Positions 1-11,899 of a stretch of DNA of 64,000 nt are shown piece after piece; position 1 is the first letter of the stretch, and each line of letters starts with the position of its first letter. The position numbers and the translations under genes were made by a program. Source of the stretch: Citrus sinensis (taxonomy: Eukaryota > Streptophyta > Magnoliopsida > Sapindales > Rutaceae). The DNA lies in NCBI RefSeq assembly GCF_022201045.2, contig NC_068559.1, forward strand, positions 17,789,501-17,853,500, read 5' to 3'. Below the pieces are notes generated by a model, which ran no database searches, was not told the origin of the DNA, and was given only the letters and a program-made list of their open reading frames with translations.

Positions 1-3000
1 CTATAAAAACCAGCATGCCCAGGGAAATATCTTACTTCTCTGACTGTTTTAGGTGGAGGGAGATTAGAAATGAGATCCACCTTGGCTTTATCAAACTCAA
101 TACCTTTGCTTGAAATGATGCGACAAGAACAATACCTTGTTTTACCATAAAATGACACTTCTCCTAATTTAAGACTAAGTTTTTCTCGATACATCTCTGC
201 AGAACTAATGTTAGATGATGTAAACATTGATTAAACGAGTCACCAAAGATAGAAAAGTCATCCATAAAGACTTCAAGGAATCGTTCAACCATATCAGAAA
301 AAATGTTCAACATGCATTGTTGAAATGTAGCAGGTGCATTACATAATCCAAATGGCATCCTCTTATATGCAAAAGTGTCAAAAGGGCAAGTGAAAGTAGT
401 TTTCTCTTGATCTTTTGGTGCTATGTGAATCTGATTATATCCTGAGTAGCCATCTAGAAAGCAATAACATTCACAGCCTATTAATCTATCAAGCATTTGA
501 TCGATAAATGGTAAAGGAAAATGGTCTTTACGTGTGACAAAATTCAACTTTCTATAATCAATGCATACACGCCATCTTGTAGTCACTCTAGTGGGTATCA
601 ATTTATTATCAACATTGGTAACTACTGAGACTCCTGACATTTTGGGTACAATTTGCACATGATTGACCCATGAACTATCAAAAATGGGATAAATGATACC
701 TGCGTCTAATAGTTTAAAGACTTCAGTTCTAACAACTTCTTTCATATTATGATTTAACTTACGTTACATTTCCCTAGTAGGTTTAGCATTTTCATCAAGG
801 TGAATGTAATGCATGCAGTCTACTAGGTTTATACCTTTTATATCACATATGGTCCATCATAATGCTCCTTTGTGCTCTTTTAAAACATCCAACAACTTAC
901 CTTTTTGTTCGTCATTTAGGGATGATGAGATAATTACCGGTAAAGTACTTTCTTTTCCCAAAAATGCATATTCCAGAGTGTTGGGTAATGGTTTGAACTC
1001 GAGTTTCGGCGGTGATTCTAATGATGGAATGAGTTTCTTCTCTAATGGTGCTATATGTTCAACTCTTGACTTCTATTTATTAGTGTCCACGGATGGTGCT
1101 GAGTTAAGTAGAGCGTTGACCTCATCGACTGATCTGTCAATATCAAAATCCAAACCAAAGTGAGTTAAACATGTTTGTAAAGGATCATCACTAAGGTTTG
1201 AAAGAAAAGTATTATCAATTAATGCTTCTATTAAATCCATATCAACAATTTCATCATCTGCATTGTGAGGTTGTTTGGTAATGCTGAAAATGTTTAGCTC
1301 CATAATCATGTTGCTGAAGAACAACTGCATATTTTCAGTCCTGCATTGAATGTGAGCATCCGCAGTTGCCAAGAAAGGTCGGTCTAGGATAATGGAGATG
1401 TGCTTCCTTGAATCCTGGATTGGTTGAGTGTTAATTACAATAAAAGTCCTCCACAATACCACGGGATATTTTCGTGGACCGATCTGCAAGTTGTAACACC
1501 ACTGGAGTTGGGTGTAATTCTCCCAGTTCAAGTTTCACAAACACTGATTAAGGTAACAAATTTACACTAGCTCTTAAATCCAACAAAACATTCTCAATTG
1601 TGTAGTTCCCTATACTATATGAGATAGTGGGGGAGTCTGGGTCTTTGCATTTTAGAGGAATTTTATGTTGGAGGATAGAACTAACGTTTTCTATTAAAAA
1701 TGTCTTCTTTTAAACATGAATATTTTCTTTTTAGTACAAACGTCTTTAAGAAACTTGGCATAAGATGGAACTTGTTTTATAGCATCAAGTAAAGGGATGT
1801 TAACACTTACCTGTTTGAAGATTTCAAAAATCTCACCTGTGTACTTTCATTTCTTTCCTTTAGCTAATCTCTAAGAAAATGGTGTTTTGGGAACGTATTC
1901 TCGTGGGTTGGTTTCTTATTTCTCCTTCGGTGATGAGTCATCAGCATTTACAGGTACAATTTGATTTGTTTTTGTCACTGGCATCTCCACTTTGTTGTCG
2001 ACTTCTTTCCTTTTTCGTAAGGTCATGACGGTTTTGACCTCTCCGTGCTGCTGTGGTGAACTAGTGCGTATTTCATGCACTCCTTTAGAATTAGGCACTG
2101 GTTGAATGGGAAACTTGTCTTTCTCAACAGTCATTGCCAAGGTCTGAATTGAAGAAACAAGTTGTCCTACCATTTTCTCGAGGCTTGAAACTGATTGGGC
2201 TTGTAAGTTGAAGCCTGTTCTCATCTCATTTCGTATTTCATCAATGGTGCGGTTCTGCTGCTCGATCGTGGAGTGAGTAACATTCCTAAAATTCTGGAAT
2301 GCATCCTCTCATGGTCTGGGTTGAGAGTAGTTCTGGTTCTGATTCTGGTTGTATGGTCTAAATGGTGGCTGAGAGACTTGAGGAACTTGAGGAATTGGTT
2401 GCACTTGTGGAGCTGGAGCTGCTGGTCCATTCTGTTAGAATCCTTGAGACCATGAAAAATTGAGGTGGTCTCTCAATCCAGGGTTATATGTGTTAGAGTA
2501 TGGGTTGTAAGTTGATGGCTTTATCATTACACTTATGGCATTAGCTTGATCCGAGTATGAGTCATGGTCATGTGGTTCTATTGATTTAGCAGTCGTTAAC
2601 GATGCTATTTATCGGGAAAGACCTTCAACCATCTCTTCGACTTCTTTAATTCCCGAACTTGACTCGCCCATGTGAACCTTATTTACTCCCTTAATTCTTT
2701 TAGTATTCCTAAGTGATCGACTCTGTTGTTGGGAATTATCCGTTTGTCATTGGAAGAATTCTCAAATCTCTAATGTACGTTTTGATATTAGCTCTCCTCC
2801 ACTTGTTGTAATTAGCCATTCTTGCACATGTGGCAATAATCCCTCCAAAAAGTATTGACATTGGTGTCATTTCTTGTACCCATGATGTGGACACTTCAAG
2901 AGTAGCCCATTGAAACGCTTCCACATTTCGAAAAAGTGCTCGTCTTCTCTCTGGGTAAACTCTGAAATTTCCCTGCGAATAGCATTGGTTTTATGCACTG

Positions 3001-3774
3001 GGAAGTATTTATTCAAAATTTTACTACTATTTGTTCCCATGATGTAATGCTATTAGCAGGCAATGTATTGAGTCATAAACGAGCTCGATCCTTTAAAGAA
3101 AGCGAGAATAGTCTAAGTTTAACATCATCATCTGAAAAATTCTCATATTTAAATGTTTGACAAACAACATGAATATCATTCAAATGATTATATGGGTCCT
3201 CATTTTCTAGGTAATAGAATGTTGAGAGACAATTTAGCACACTAGGTTTTAACTCAAAACTCCAACCAACTACATTTGGGTATCTTATACATGATGTGCT
3301 CAAATTAGCTAAGGGACTAAAGTAGTCTTTAAATGGCATCTCCAGTGGTGGTGGTTGTTGTTGTTGCAAATCCATTTCTCTTTTATCTTTAATGACCTTC
3401 GACCATGCATGCAAAAAAAATAAAAAATAAAAATAAAGATAGGAACAAAACAAATAAAAAAAAAGAATGAAAAATTACGATACTAACCTTATTATACTGT
3501 TACAACGTACAACCTTTCTATAAAAACACACTTACAAAATACGTGAAATTAACTAAAAATAAATTAGCAAGATAAACAAAAATTACAAAGAAAAAAAAAC
3601 TTGAAAATTAAATTACAGAATTTTAAAGAAGAGAAAAAGAAAAGAAATTCTTACCTTAAAATGTAAATTCACTTTTTTTCTTTTTTTAAAATAAGAAAGA
3701 AAAAACAATTACAAGAAAACAATTAAAAGAAATTATTTACAAAACTTAATTCTACAAATTAAAATAACTTACCT

Positions 3775-3791
3775 CCCTGGCAACGGCGCCA
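3775..3791 (-). other. Primer binding site for tRNA-Asp
   Basis: On the minus strand this reads TGGCGCCGTTGCCAGGG. It matches the complement of the 3' end of plant tRNA-Asp (which ends ..GGCAACGGCGCCA) with at most one difference. It sits just inside the LTR edge, as expected for minus-strand DNA priming. Confidence 0.85.
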
Positions 3792-3797
3792 AAAACT

Positions 3798-5105
3798 TGT
3801 TGTGCAAATTTTATTGAACTCGCAAGCGCACGAATCTATTGTAGAATAGATCAATGGTGACGAGTGTCGATCCCATGAGGAGATCGATTTTAATTGTGTG
3901 TAGAATTAATTTTCTAAATTAGTGGATGAATTTGTAGTGAAAATGATTTGGAATATTCTAAAGTTTAAATTAAAATGGCCAGAATAAATTGAAGAGAAAT
4001 CTATTGAAATGAAGCACTTGGGTATCTGGATCCTCATCAACATGCACCATGGGCTAAATATTCCTTATTAGTGCCAATTAAATCATGAGGGGGAAATTCA
4101 CACCTCATGAACTACACTCTAATCAATATGGTGTCAATGGCTTATCGTGCCAAATAATAATAAACTTGTACTAAGGAGCCGATGAAACCATGGCGATATC
4201 TAGACAATATTATTATTATTTATCAACGAAAAGTCAAAACGTCCACAAAAATTAGAGGGAAAGATAAAATAAATTTATCAAATAAAGCCCATGACACATG
4301 TTGAGACTTCACCTTCAACCCATGCTTGAAAGAAAATTAGCTACTCATAATTGAACTAAGGGCAAAATGAGAATTTATTAAAATACGTAGAAAATATAAG
4401 ATGGAGAATGAATTACATAAAATGGAGCCCAAAAATGGATTCAAAGATGCCAAATTAAGGGGAAGAGACCCATTTTTCATATATACATTGAGTAAATCAT
4501 GGTCATCGGATTAAAAATAGTTTGGACGCTCAGGATTGCGTCACGTCATCAGTCAACAGTACGCGGTTTGAACGGTCAACCGGCTTAAACAGTGTTGTGG
4601 TTTAGTTGAAAAAAATCATGTGTATATGCATGTACCGTATGCGCGATTTTTGGTCCACTAACATGCTGCCACGTCACCGATCAACAATGCATAAGATTTT
4701 TCTCCAATGGAATCGTGACACCTCATCAGTCAATGCCACATCATCGGTCAATGCCACGTCATCATTCCGTATGTGTGAACAGTGTTGTGAACAGTAACAT
4801 GGACAGTACCGTACATGTGAATAGTACCGTACATGTGAACAGTGTCATTTTTTCTTTTATGCTCCTCCTAAGGTTTTCGACTGTCCTGAGTCCAAAAGTG
4901 ATGTCTGTTTTATCGTTTGAGCTCTCGTTCATTATGAAATGACCATGATACCCCTAAAATACATAAAATATTTTATTAAAATCAAACACGCATAATTAAA
5001 TCACAAGAAGCTTAAATACATAAAAGTATGAATAATAGTAAAACTTGAAGTATAAAATGATGATTTTCTCCATTATAAATATACATTTTCTAACACTCAA
5101 CAACA
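3798..5105 (-). repeat. 5' LTR of the Athila-like element
   Basis: The segment begins TGTTG and ends CAACA, the short inverted ends expected of an LTR, and its inner edge lies six bases from the primer binding site. The length of about 1.3 kb fits Athila-type LTRs. It holds small internal duplications near 4727-4760 and 4797-4845. The outer edge could be 5102 or 5105 because the terminal CAA motif is repeated. The partner LTR is outside the window, so ends were judged from motifs only. Confidence 0.75.
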
Positions 5106-5579
5106 AGTGCACATAGAAATAGAAGAAATGTTTTATTAGTTGAGAGATAAAAAGAATAGATACTTATTATTTAGTATAGTCTAGAAATACTATCAATCGA
5201 TAATCAAGTAACATTATATATCTTGATGTATTACATGAGAGTAGTTAATTTATCTTTTAAATAGTACATGAACGAACTATAAATTAAAATGTTCCCAAAC
5301 AACAAAGCTTAATATTGTATTCAGGTAGTAGATATTACAGATTTGAGAACTCTAGTTTATCATTAAGCATGGACAAAAGGATATTTTGTTATCTTATATA
5401 ATGTAAATTACATGACTTGAATATTCACATAATTACTAGAAGGGTTTTCCAGTGCTCAGTAGGTGTTCACAACATCATTCATTAAAAGAAAATTATATTA
5501 ATTGGTTATTTTCTAGACGTGTATTATCACATGTCACTTGTTCTGATATATATATATAAAGGGTAATTATTGGGTGTCA
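5106..5579. other. AT-rich flank of the LTR element, no gene seen
   Basis: I see no coding signal or clear repeat between the LTR edge and the protease remnant. Confidence 0.5.
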
Positions 5580-5589
5580 TTTCATTGCA

Positions 5590-6680
5590 GGTAAGTGTTT
5601 CCGGGATTTGGACGGAGATGCAAACAACATGCAGAATGATCCACAAGCTATAGTTTGATGATTATCTGATTAATAGGTTCATGATGGGGGAGAGACCTTG
5701 GTCGGCTATTGACCAGGCAAGTTATCTCTATATCCAAGGTTAATATTTTGGGTGGCATAATCTCCACGTGCATCATAATATTGTCATTATTATTCGTGGA
5801 TAATGTTGTAATCTATCCACCAACGTCATTCTAATTTAATATGCAAATGTAATCAATTTACGCGATATACTTCTTGTCATATTAATATAATTTAAAGGAC
5901 ATTATACACACAATAGGACAAATTTGATGCACAGTGAATAACAAAATTGTTATATTATAATTGGCACTTGGAAACTATTAATTGAAATAATTCTGTGGCA
6001 ATTTAACTGCCTTCCGCATTGATGCCAACGTTTACAAAACTTATTGATTTGGTGAAAACCAAGATATTTGTTTCTGTTAAAAATTTATAGGATATTATGT
6101 AATTGTTTCTCATTAGCATATATTTCGTAGTATGTTTATTTAATCGGAGATTATTGTCTTGTATTTTGTATGTGCTTGACATAATCTGATCAACCTTATG
6201 TATGATATGTAGATGAACAATAACTTAAACATGTCTCTCATACTTTCTCATAGAGTCTATTGATTATAATCAACAAATGTAATGTTTACAAATTTCTCTT
6301 TGAAGTTGAATATGCCCATCAACTTTGGTGGCACATACTGGGTTGCAGCGGAAGTAAGTTTTGCCAAAAGGCAAATTACCATCTTTGATCCTCAAACAGA
6401 ACTTATACCGAACGAATAAATGATTCAATGGATCAGCTGTTTGCGAGAATTGTTGCCTTGAATGCTGATTGCTTGCTCAAGATTCCACAGAGAACGTCTG
6501 ACACTGCGTGTTTCCACTGATCCTTACGACGTCGTTAGGTTGACTGTCGGTGTACCCCAGCAAAAACCTAGATCTTGGGACTGTGGTGTCTTTGTGCTCA
6601 AGATCATTGAGTACTTATCCACCAGGTCTCCTTTCAATTTTGGTCCTCATGATGGGCCTATTCTGAGGTAGAAGATAGTT
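5590..6680 (+). pseudogene. C48 / Ulp1-like cysteine protease remnant
   Basis: Two separated stretches resemble plant Ulp1-type (SUMO-protease-like, C48) proteins often carried by Mutator-like elements. Near 5680-5725 there is a GERPWSAIDQ-like segment. From 6310 to 6671 come a GTYWVAAEV segment, then KRQITIFDP, then WDCGVFVLKIIEYL at about 6570-6615, which is the catalytic-cysteine box. The family has a histidine in HW of the first box; here the residue before W is tyrosine. A stop separates the middle from the end, and the pieces lie in more than one frame, with long AT-rich stretches between them. This is a dead fragment, either a MULE passenger or a degraded host copy. No terminal repeats were found. 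Confidence 0.7.
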
Positions 6681-6689
6681 GTGTCTATG

Positions 6690-9600
6690 TTGATGATCAA
6701 ATTATCTGACCGCTCCACATAAGTTTATGTTTCTTAGAAGCATCACCACAATAAACTTTTGTTGGTTTTGTTATATGCTAAGGTAGTTTATTTTGAATGC
6801 TGTGGATTGTTGGCCCTTTTGTTTTGGGGATATTTTGCAGTGACTGGGTAAAAAAATTTGTATCCATCAGTATTTTGTTGTTGCTCAGTTGTCTTATATA
6901 TGGAACTTATTGCATTATTTATCATATTATCACTATTGGGTTATTGCCTTTTTATTGTAACAACTTTAATTTTATATATGTTATATAGTAATCTTCTACT
7001 TCTATATTGATGATAAACTTGTTATAATGTATTTTCTTTTGCTGCAACTCAGTTTCATGTTTACTTGACGACTCATTTGTTGTTTTTTGCTTTGTAGTCC
7101 ATCCAATTTCTTATACTGTATTTTGTCTCATTTGTTGTTTTTTACTTTGTAGTCCATCCAATTTCTTGTACTGTATTTTGTCATAATTAATGTGCTCCAT
7201 TACTCCATTTTTAGTTGCATGATGCGGTATCCTATCAATGTTATTATGCTGCACATATATTGAATAACTCATCAATTAACGCTTTTTTTTTATTTTTTTG
7301 ACTAACCATTCAGAATTTCGTTCATATACTTTATTAGATTAATGTTGTTTATCAGGCCCAAATGAAATTCTAGTAGCCATCAAATTCAAATCAATATGTA
7401 ACAAAGTTACTTGTTTTCTTCTTATATCCAAGTGCTCATAATTTTACAGTTGTGATATTAATTAAAAGTTAATAACGATTTACACAGGGTAACCCCATAT
7501 GATATTACAGGAACTAAGTTAAAAATATTAAAGTCATTTTTTGCCATTTCCTAATTATATAACATATCAAATAAAGCAATGTTAGAACCTAATTCAATCA
7601 ATCAAATAGCATTAGTGTACTATGACACTACACATAAATAGTTAAGACATATTATGTTATACATATATAAATAAGTTTTACATCGATTCTAATTCATTTA
7701 TATAGTGCTTAAATTTACACCCATAACATAAAAAGTTCCATGTTTTATATACATATCGCGTTAAACTTGCATAACACAATTAATTGATACATAAACAAGC
7801 TCACAATATACACACATTAATGTAAAAGCATAATTATCCATGCTGCATCCTTCTACTCTCAACAAAGTTTAGCATTTTTTTTTCTCATTGCAACAATAGT
7901 TGCCCACTTTGCTTCCTGGGACGCAACCCACAAACTTCTTATCTACTGGACTGACACATATCAACAATTTACATAAACAAAACGTTCTATAAAATTCTGT
8001 ATGAAGAAAGATAATCAAATAAAGAAATTTCAAGAAAGATGAAGTACAAAGTAATTGAAAGAGTTCAAATCTCACATTCTCCAATAAAGTGTTTATTGCA
8101 AGAAGCTCCTCTTTTTTTATTCTCAGGTGCCATAAATGTTGATGGATCATGTAACTTTGCAGATAAACTGCCTGAATCATTACCGGCCTCCATTGGCGCT
8201 CTATCAGCAATACATCTTTGGCAACATTGTTGGAATAACGATGGAATTTGAAAAAAATATTAGCATTGTTCATCTTATATATCCCAAATTCTTATCTTTA
8301 CATGGTGCTTAGCACTAAAAGTATCATTCTAACACAAGTCATTGTTCATAATAGTAAATATTTTAGGGCCATCTCTCGTAGTAAGATAGAACTGTGGCCT
8401 TTGCTTTCATTTCCATGCTCATTAACTTAGCTTTCTACTACAGTTTCCTCCCATTGAAAGATTGGAAAAGCTCTAAATCCCCAGGCCAATCTTACAAAAT
8501 TTAAATCAGAATCCACCCATATCCATACATAGCCAATAAGTTCAATAACATATGTTATCTATACCCAATACACTATATTTAAAGTCCTCAATCAATGACT
8601 AAAATGTTACATTTTACTGTATTTTCCTATTATGCCAACAAAATGAACAACATAAACCATATTTCTACTAAATGAATCACAAATCCATTTGTCTACATGA
8701 ACTTTTAAATTCCATCCCTACATATTATTTTGTCTGTTTTCCTTTTAAAGCAGTCTTTCACATTAAACCTGCTGACAGTTGTTCAAACATGTTCAAACAT
8801 AAGACCAAAAAAAAAACAAAACAAACACGTTCATCCCTGAATTGCAACATACTCATGCTTTAGGATGACAACCCATTCTTTTCAATCCTAACTATATGCA
8901 CATGCCATAAAAACATAACATTATGTATAGGTATTTCCCCAGAGACAAGTTCTACACTTCAAACACTTGCTCAACTATTTGTTCCACTGCATAATATTTT
9001 CACTTCATCGATAACAATTCATATGTCTATGTTAAAATGATATTACACCAAAATAGGTTAAATCATACTGAATTTTTTCACTTTTGACCTTAATAATCAA
9101 ATCATACTCACTTCATCAACAACAAATCATATTGACTTTGTTAGTAACGAAATTATTTCAAACTAGTTCAAATCCATAAATTAATTTGTAAAGTGATTAA
9201 CATGTTCAATATTAGCCAACTATGATTCGCAAATGCCATTCAGACATTTCATCGAACAATTGGTGCATATGGGCCGTTTAAGAATTTGAAGCTAGATTAA
9301 ATAATGAGAATATTCAACTAAATGCTAAACCAATCAATGATATTAGCCCAATGAAAGACAAAATAACAAAATATTTGATAAATTTTTGAATCACTCTCTA
9401 ACCTCTGAAACCGCAGCTCCCCGTCATTTCTTTATGTACTAGTAACGAACACAACTCTGAAACCATTTTTTTTTCTCGCTTTTTTCAACCTTTGTTCAGT
9501 TAACTCCATCATATAGATGTATGAAATTTTCATAGATAATGTTACAGAGAGGAGCTGGTGCAGCTTCAATAAGCAAGTCGTCATATTACCGAATGTGAAC

Positions 9601-9950
9601 TTTTAAAAGCCACGTTTAAATTTTTCAATTTGAAGTTTTTCCTCTCTTTTCAAATTTTTTATTAATAAGTGCCCGAGCTTCAAACGGCTATAATAAGGAA
9701 AGCATAGGTTTGACTTTACCGTTGACCCATTTTGTAACTGGTTTCCAACTTAAACATAATTTTCTTAAGAGAAATGATAAACAAACTAAAGGAAGACTAA
9801 AGGATGACAAAAATGACAGCGTAGGCTTGCCGTTTCATGCGTTCCTTTAGCCCAATTTGGAAATGCATAGGACCACAATAAATAATAAAATAAAGAATAA
9901 AAAATGGAAAAGCAGCTCAAATATCTTCCTTTATCTTTTTCCTTATACGT
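6690..9950. other. AT-rich intergenic region without a supported gene
   Basis: Only short open frames occur. A minus-strand stretch near 8060-8230 reads like a possible exon with several cysteines (CIADRAPMEAG, RGASCNKHFIGEC), but I recognise no family and see no continuing exon. A 55 bp direct duplication lies at 7072-7181. Confidence 0.5.
7072..7181. repeat. 55 bp tandem duplication (two copies)
   Basis: Bases 7072-7126 and 7127-7181 are the same 55 bp unit with two differences by eye. It is a simple local duplication in AT-rich DNA. Confidence 0.9.
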
Positions 9951-10030
9951 TATGCAGCAAGATCTCCTCCCTCCTCAGCCACTCGTTCTCCATATTTGTT
10001 TAATCCCCTCCACTCGTTTGGAAACGGTAG

Positions 10031-10133
10031 CACTTCGTTAACTTCATCCCTTCCCTTCGTTCCTTTCGTTAACTCTATCCCCATCACTCCCTTCGTTCCC
10101 TTCGTTAACTTCATCCCCATCACCATCCAATGT
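10031..10133. repeat. Pyrimidine-rich imperfect repeat
   Basis: The words CTTCGTT, AACTTCATCC and CCCCATCAC recur three times in about 100 bases inside a CT-rich stretch (about 9960-10140). It looks like a degenerate minisatellite or a pyrimidine-rich leader. Confidence 0.6.
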
Positions 10134-11102
10134 TGCAGGAAGAATTAAAACTCATCCCCAAACGCCTGTTGACGATCGATCTACAACGGAGCTGCCACCA
10201 GCAAAACAACCAAAAATGAACAAACTTCCCCTCCGTTTCAGTCATCATTAAGGTCTCGTTTAACTCTCTCTATTTCTCATTCTTACATAATTAATATTTT
10301 ATATCAATTTTTGTCAAATAATTAAAAATAATAATATTTTGTTTTGAATTCTGTGATATATTTTATTTGTGTATGATAGTTGTGTGAAAGGAATAATGAT
10401 AATTATGTAAAAAGAAAAAAAATTAATTACATGATTTGTGATAATTTTTGTATGATAAGTTGATTTGGGAAAATATTGTATTTGTGATAATTTTTGGCTT
10501 TGAAATGCCCACTGCTGAAGAGTCCATTAAAATGGGACATATGTAGAATACAGGCAGTTTCATTTACCAATAAATGAACATAAGATTCTAGACATGTCTT
10601 TTAACTCTTTTAAGAAAAGTCAAGTTACAATAACTCCGCGCATTCAAAAGGATATTAAATAAAAATGTACATTCAAAATTTAGTATAGAATATTTATGAA
10701 TGAAACTTATAGAGGCAATTCTTGCAGACTTCAATTGCTTCTCGACAAAGTTAGCAAGTTTCTTAGCATAAATTTCTCCAGCATCATTGTCTAGAATATT
10801 TATTTGTGATAATTTTTTGCTTTGAAATGCACCAAATTTTTGCATAATATTTTATTTGAATATTAGCTTTGCATTTTACATAATGTTTAATTTAAGAAAT
10901 AATTAGTGATGATTTGTTTGTTTTATACATATTAAGAAGATGGTTACTGAACTTTTTAACTTTTCCTTCTTGCAATGCTATATCCTGAGATGCATGGTTA
11001 GAAATTTAAATTTATTACTAATTTTAAGTAACACAGTTCTTACTAATGTTTTTGCATTTTGCATATAATATTTGATCTAAATTTTTCGAATGTAGAATTC
11101 AA

Positions 11103-11476
11103 ATGCCTACTCAAAGTTGTTATGTTATTTTCAAAGGACGAAAGCCGGCATATACAATTATTGGCCTGAATGCCAGATGCAAGTAAATGGATTCAAAGGG
11201 AATTCTTATCAATCTCATAAATCTTTGTTGGATGCCGAAATAGCCTACAATAATTACAAAAAAAGGCATGAAAAATTGCCAGAGACATCCAATATGTTAG
11301 AAACTACAAAATTTATTGTAGAAACACTCGAAAAGGGGGTGCACACTGAAGTGCCTACATGCAACAAAGTTGTGCAAACTAATAAAGGCAAAAATGATTG
11401 TATTATTCTGCCTATATTATCTATTGTATGTTGTATTTTAGGGATAATCATTGCTATATGTATTTTGCATAAATGA
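11103..11476 (+). pseudogene. Small protein with RNase H1 N-terminal (viroplasmin-like) domain and C-terminal membrane anchor, frame disrupted
   Basis: From an ATG at 11103 the frame reads MPTQSCYVIFKGRKP, the typical start of the RNase H1 N-terminal hybrid-binding fold (PF01693 type). The rest of the domain, GIYNYWPECQMQVNGFKG..SLLDAEIAYNNY, follows in another frame. The protein then has a polar linker and ends in a strongly hydrophobic segment (IILPILSIVCCILGIIIAIC) with a short HK tail. As read, the domain is split over two frames, so this is either a recently broken gene or a sequence error. No RNase H catalytic domain follows. The order of domain, linker and tail anchor suggests a small membrane-tethered nucleic-acid-binding protein. 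That function is inference. Confidence 0.6.
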
Positions 11477-11639
11477 AATTGTACCTCGTGTTATGTATAA
11501 ATTTAAATAATTTAAACAAAATGATTGTTATGTATAAATTGTAACGTTTAACTGTAAGAAAGAATAACATTTTCCTCTAAACCCTATGCATGTCTAGAGA
11601 TATTATGTGTATCAAAAGAAACAACAATAATGCAATGAT

Positions 11640-11885
11640 ACACAAGTCGCCAAATCTAACATATATCATTGATCCATCACTACAATTTCAAACATTTAAA
11701 GCCAAATCTAACATATATCATTAATTCATCACAATAATTTCAAAATTTTAAAGTTTAATTAAACACAGAACATTATTCCATCACTACAATTTCAAACATT
11801 TAAAGTCAAATCTAACATAATTTCAAAATTTTAAAGTTCAATTTAACACAAAACATTATTCCATCACTACAATTTAAAACCAAAA
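11640..11885. repeat. Degenerate AT-rich direct repeats
   Basis: Phrases such as CCATCACTACAATTTCAAAC, AAATCTAACATATATCATT and ACATTATTCCATCACTAC recur two to three times within about 240 bases. It lies just beyond the 3' end of the FRS pseudogene. Confidence 0.65.
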
Positions 11886-11899
11886 TACAAATCAAGCAT

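Larger units (their letters stand above)
1..5105 (-). mobile_element. Athila-like Ty3/gypsy LTR retrotransposon fossil, truncated by the window edge
   Basis: Read on the minus strand, this runs from a 5' LTR (3798-5105) through a primer binding site to gag-like sequence (about 2.7-3.4 kb, with the SPLANLSTSCIRYP-type stretch of plant Athila gag), a linker, a retropepsin-like segment (about 1073-1531, ILDRPFLATADA) and reverse transcriptase (164-745, with WRVCIDYRKLN, MPFGLCNAPATFQ and FMDDFSIFG). RNase H, integrase and the other LTR would lie left of base 1. The FMDDF form of the catalytic box, the gag type and the tRNA-Asp primer site together point to the Athila branch. Coding sequence is broken in several places across gag and pol, so this is an old, inactive copy. 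Age cannot be dated without the second LTR. Confidence 0.9.

Noticed and set aside
7869-8273. Possible protein or exon on the minus strand near 8.1 kb
   Set aside because: Cysteines and a plausible reading frame are present, but there is no recognised family, no consistent neighbouring exon, and a competing open frame on the other strand.
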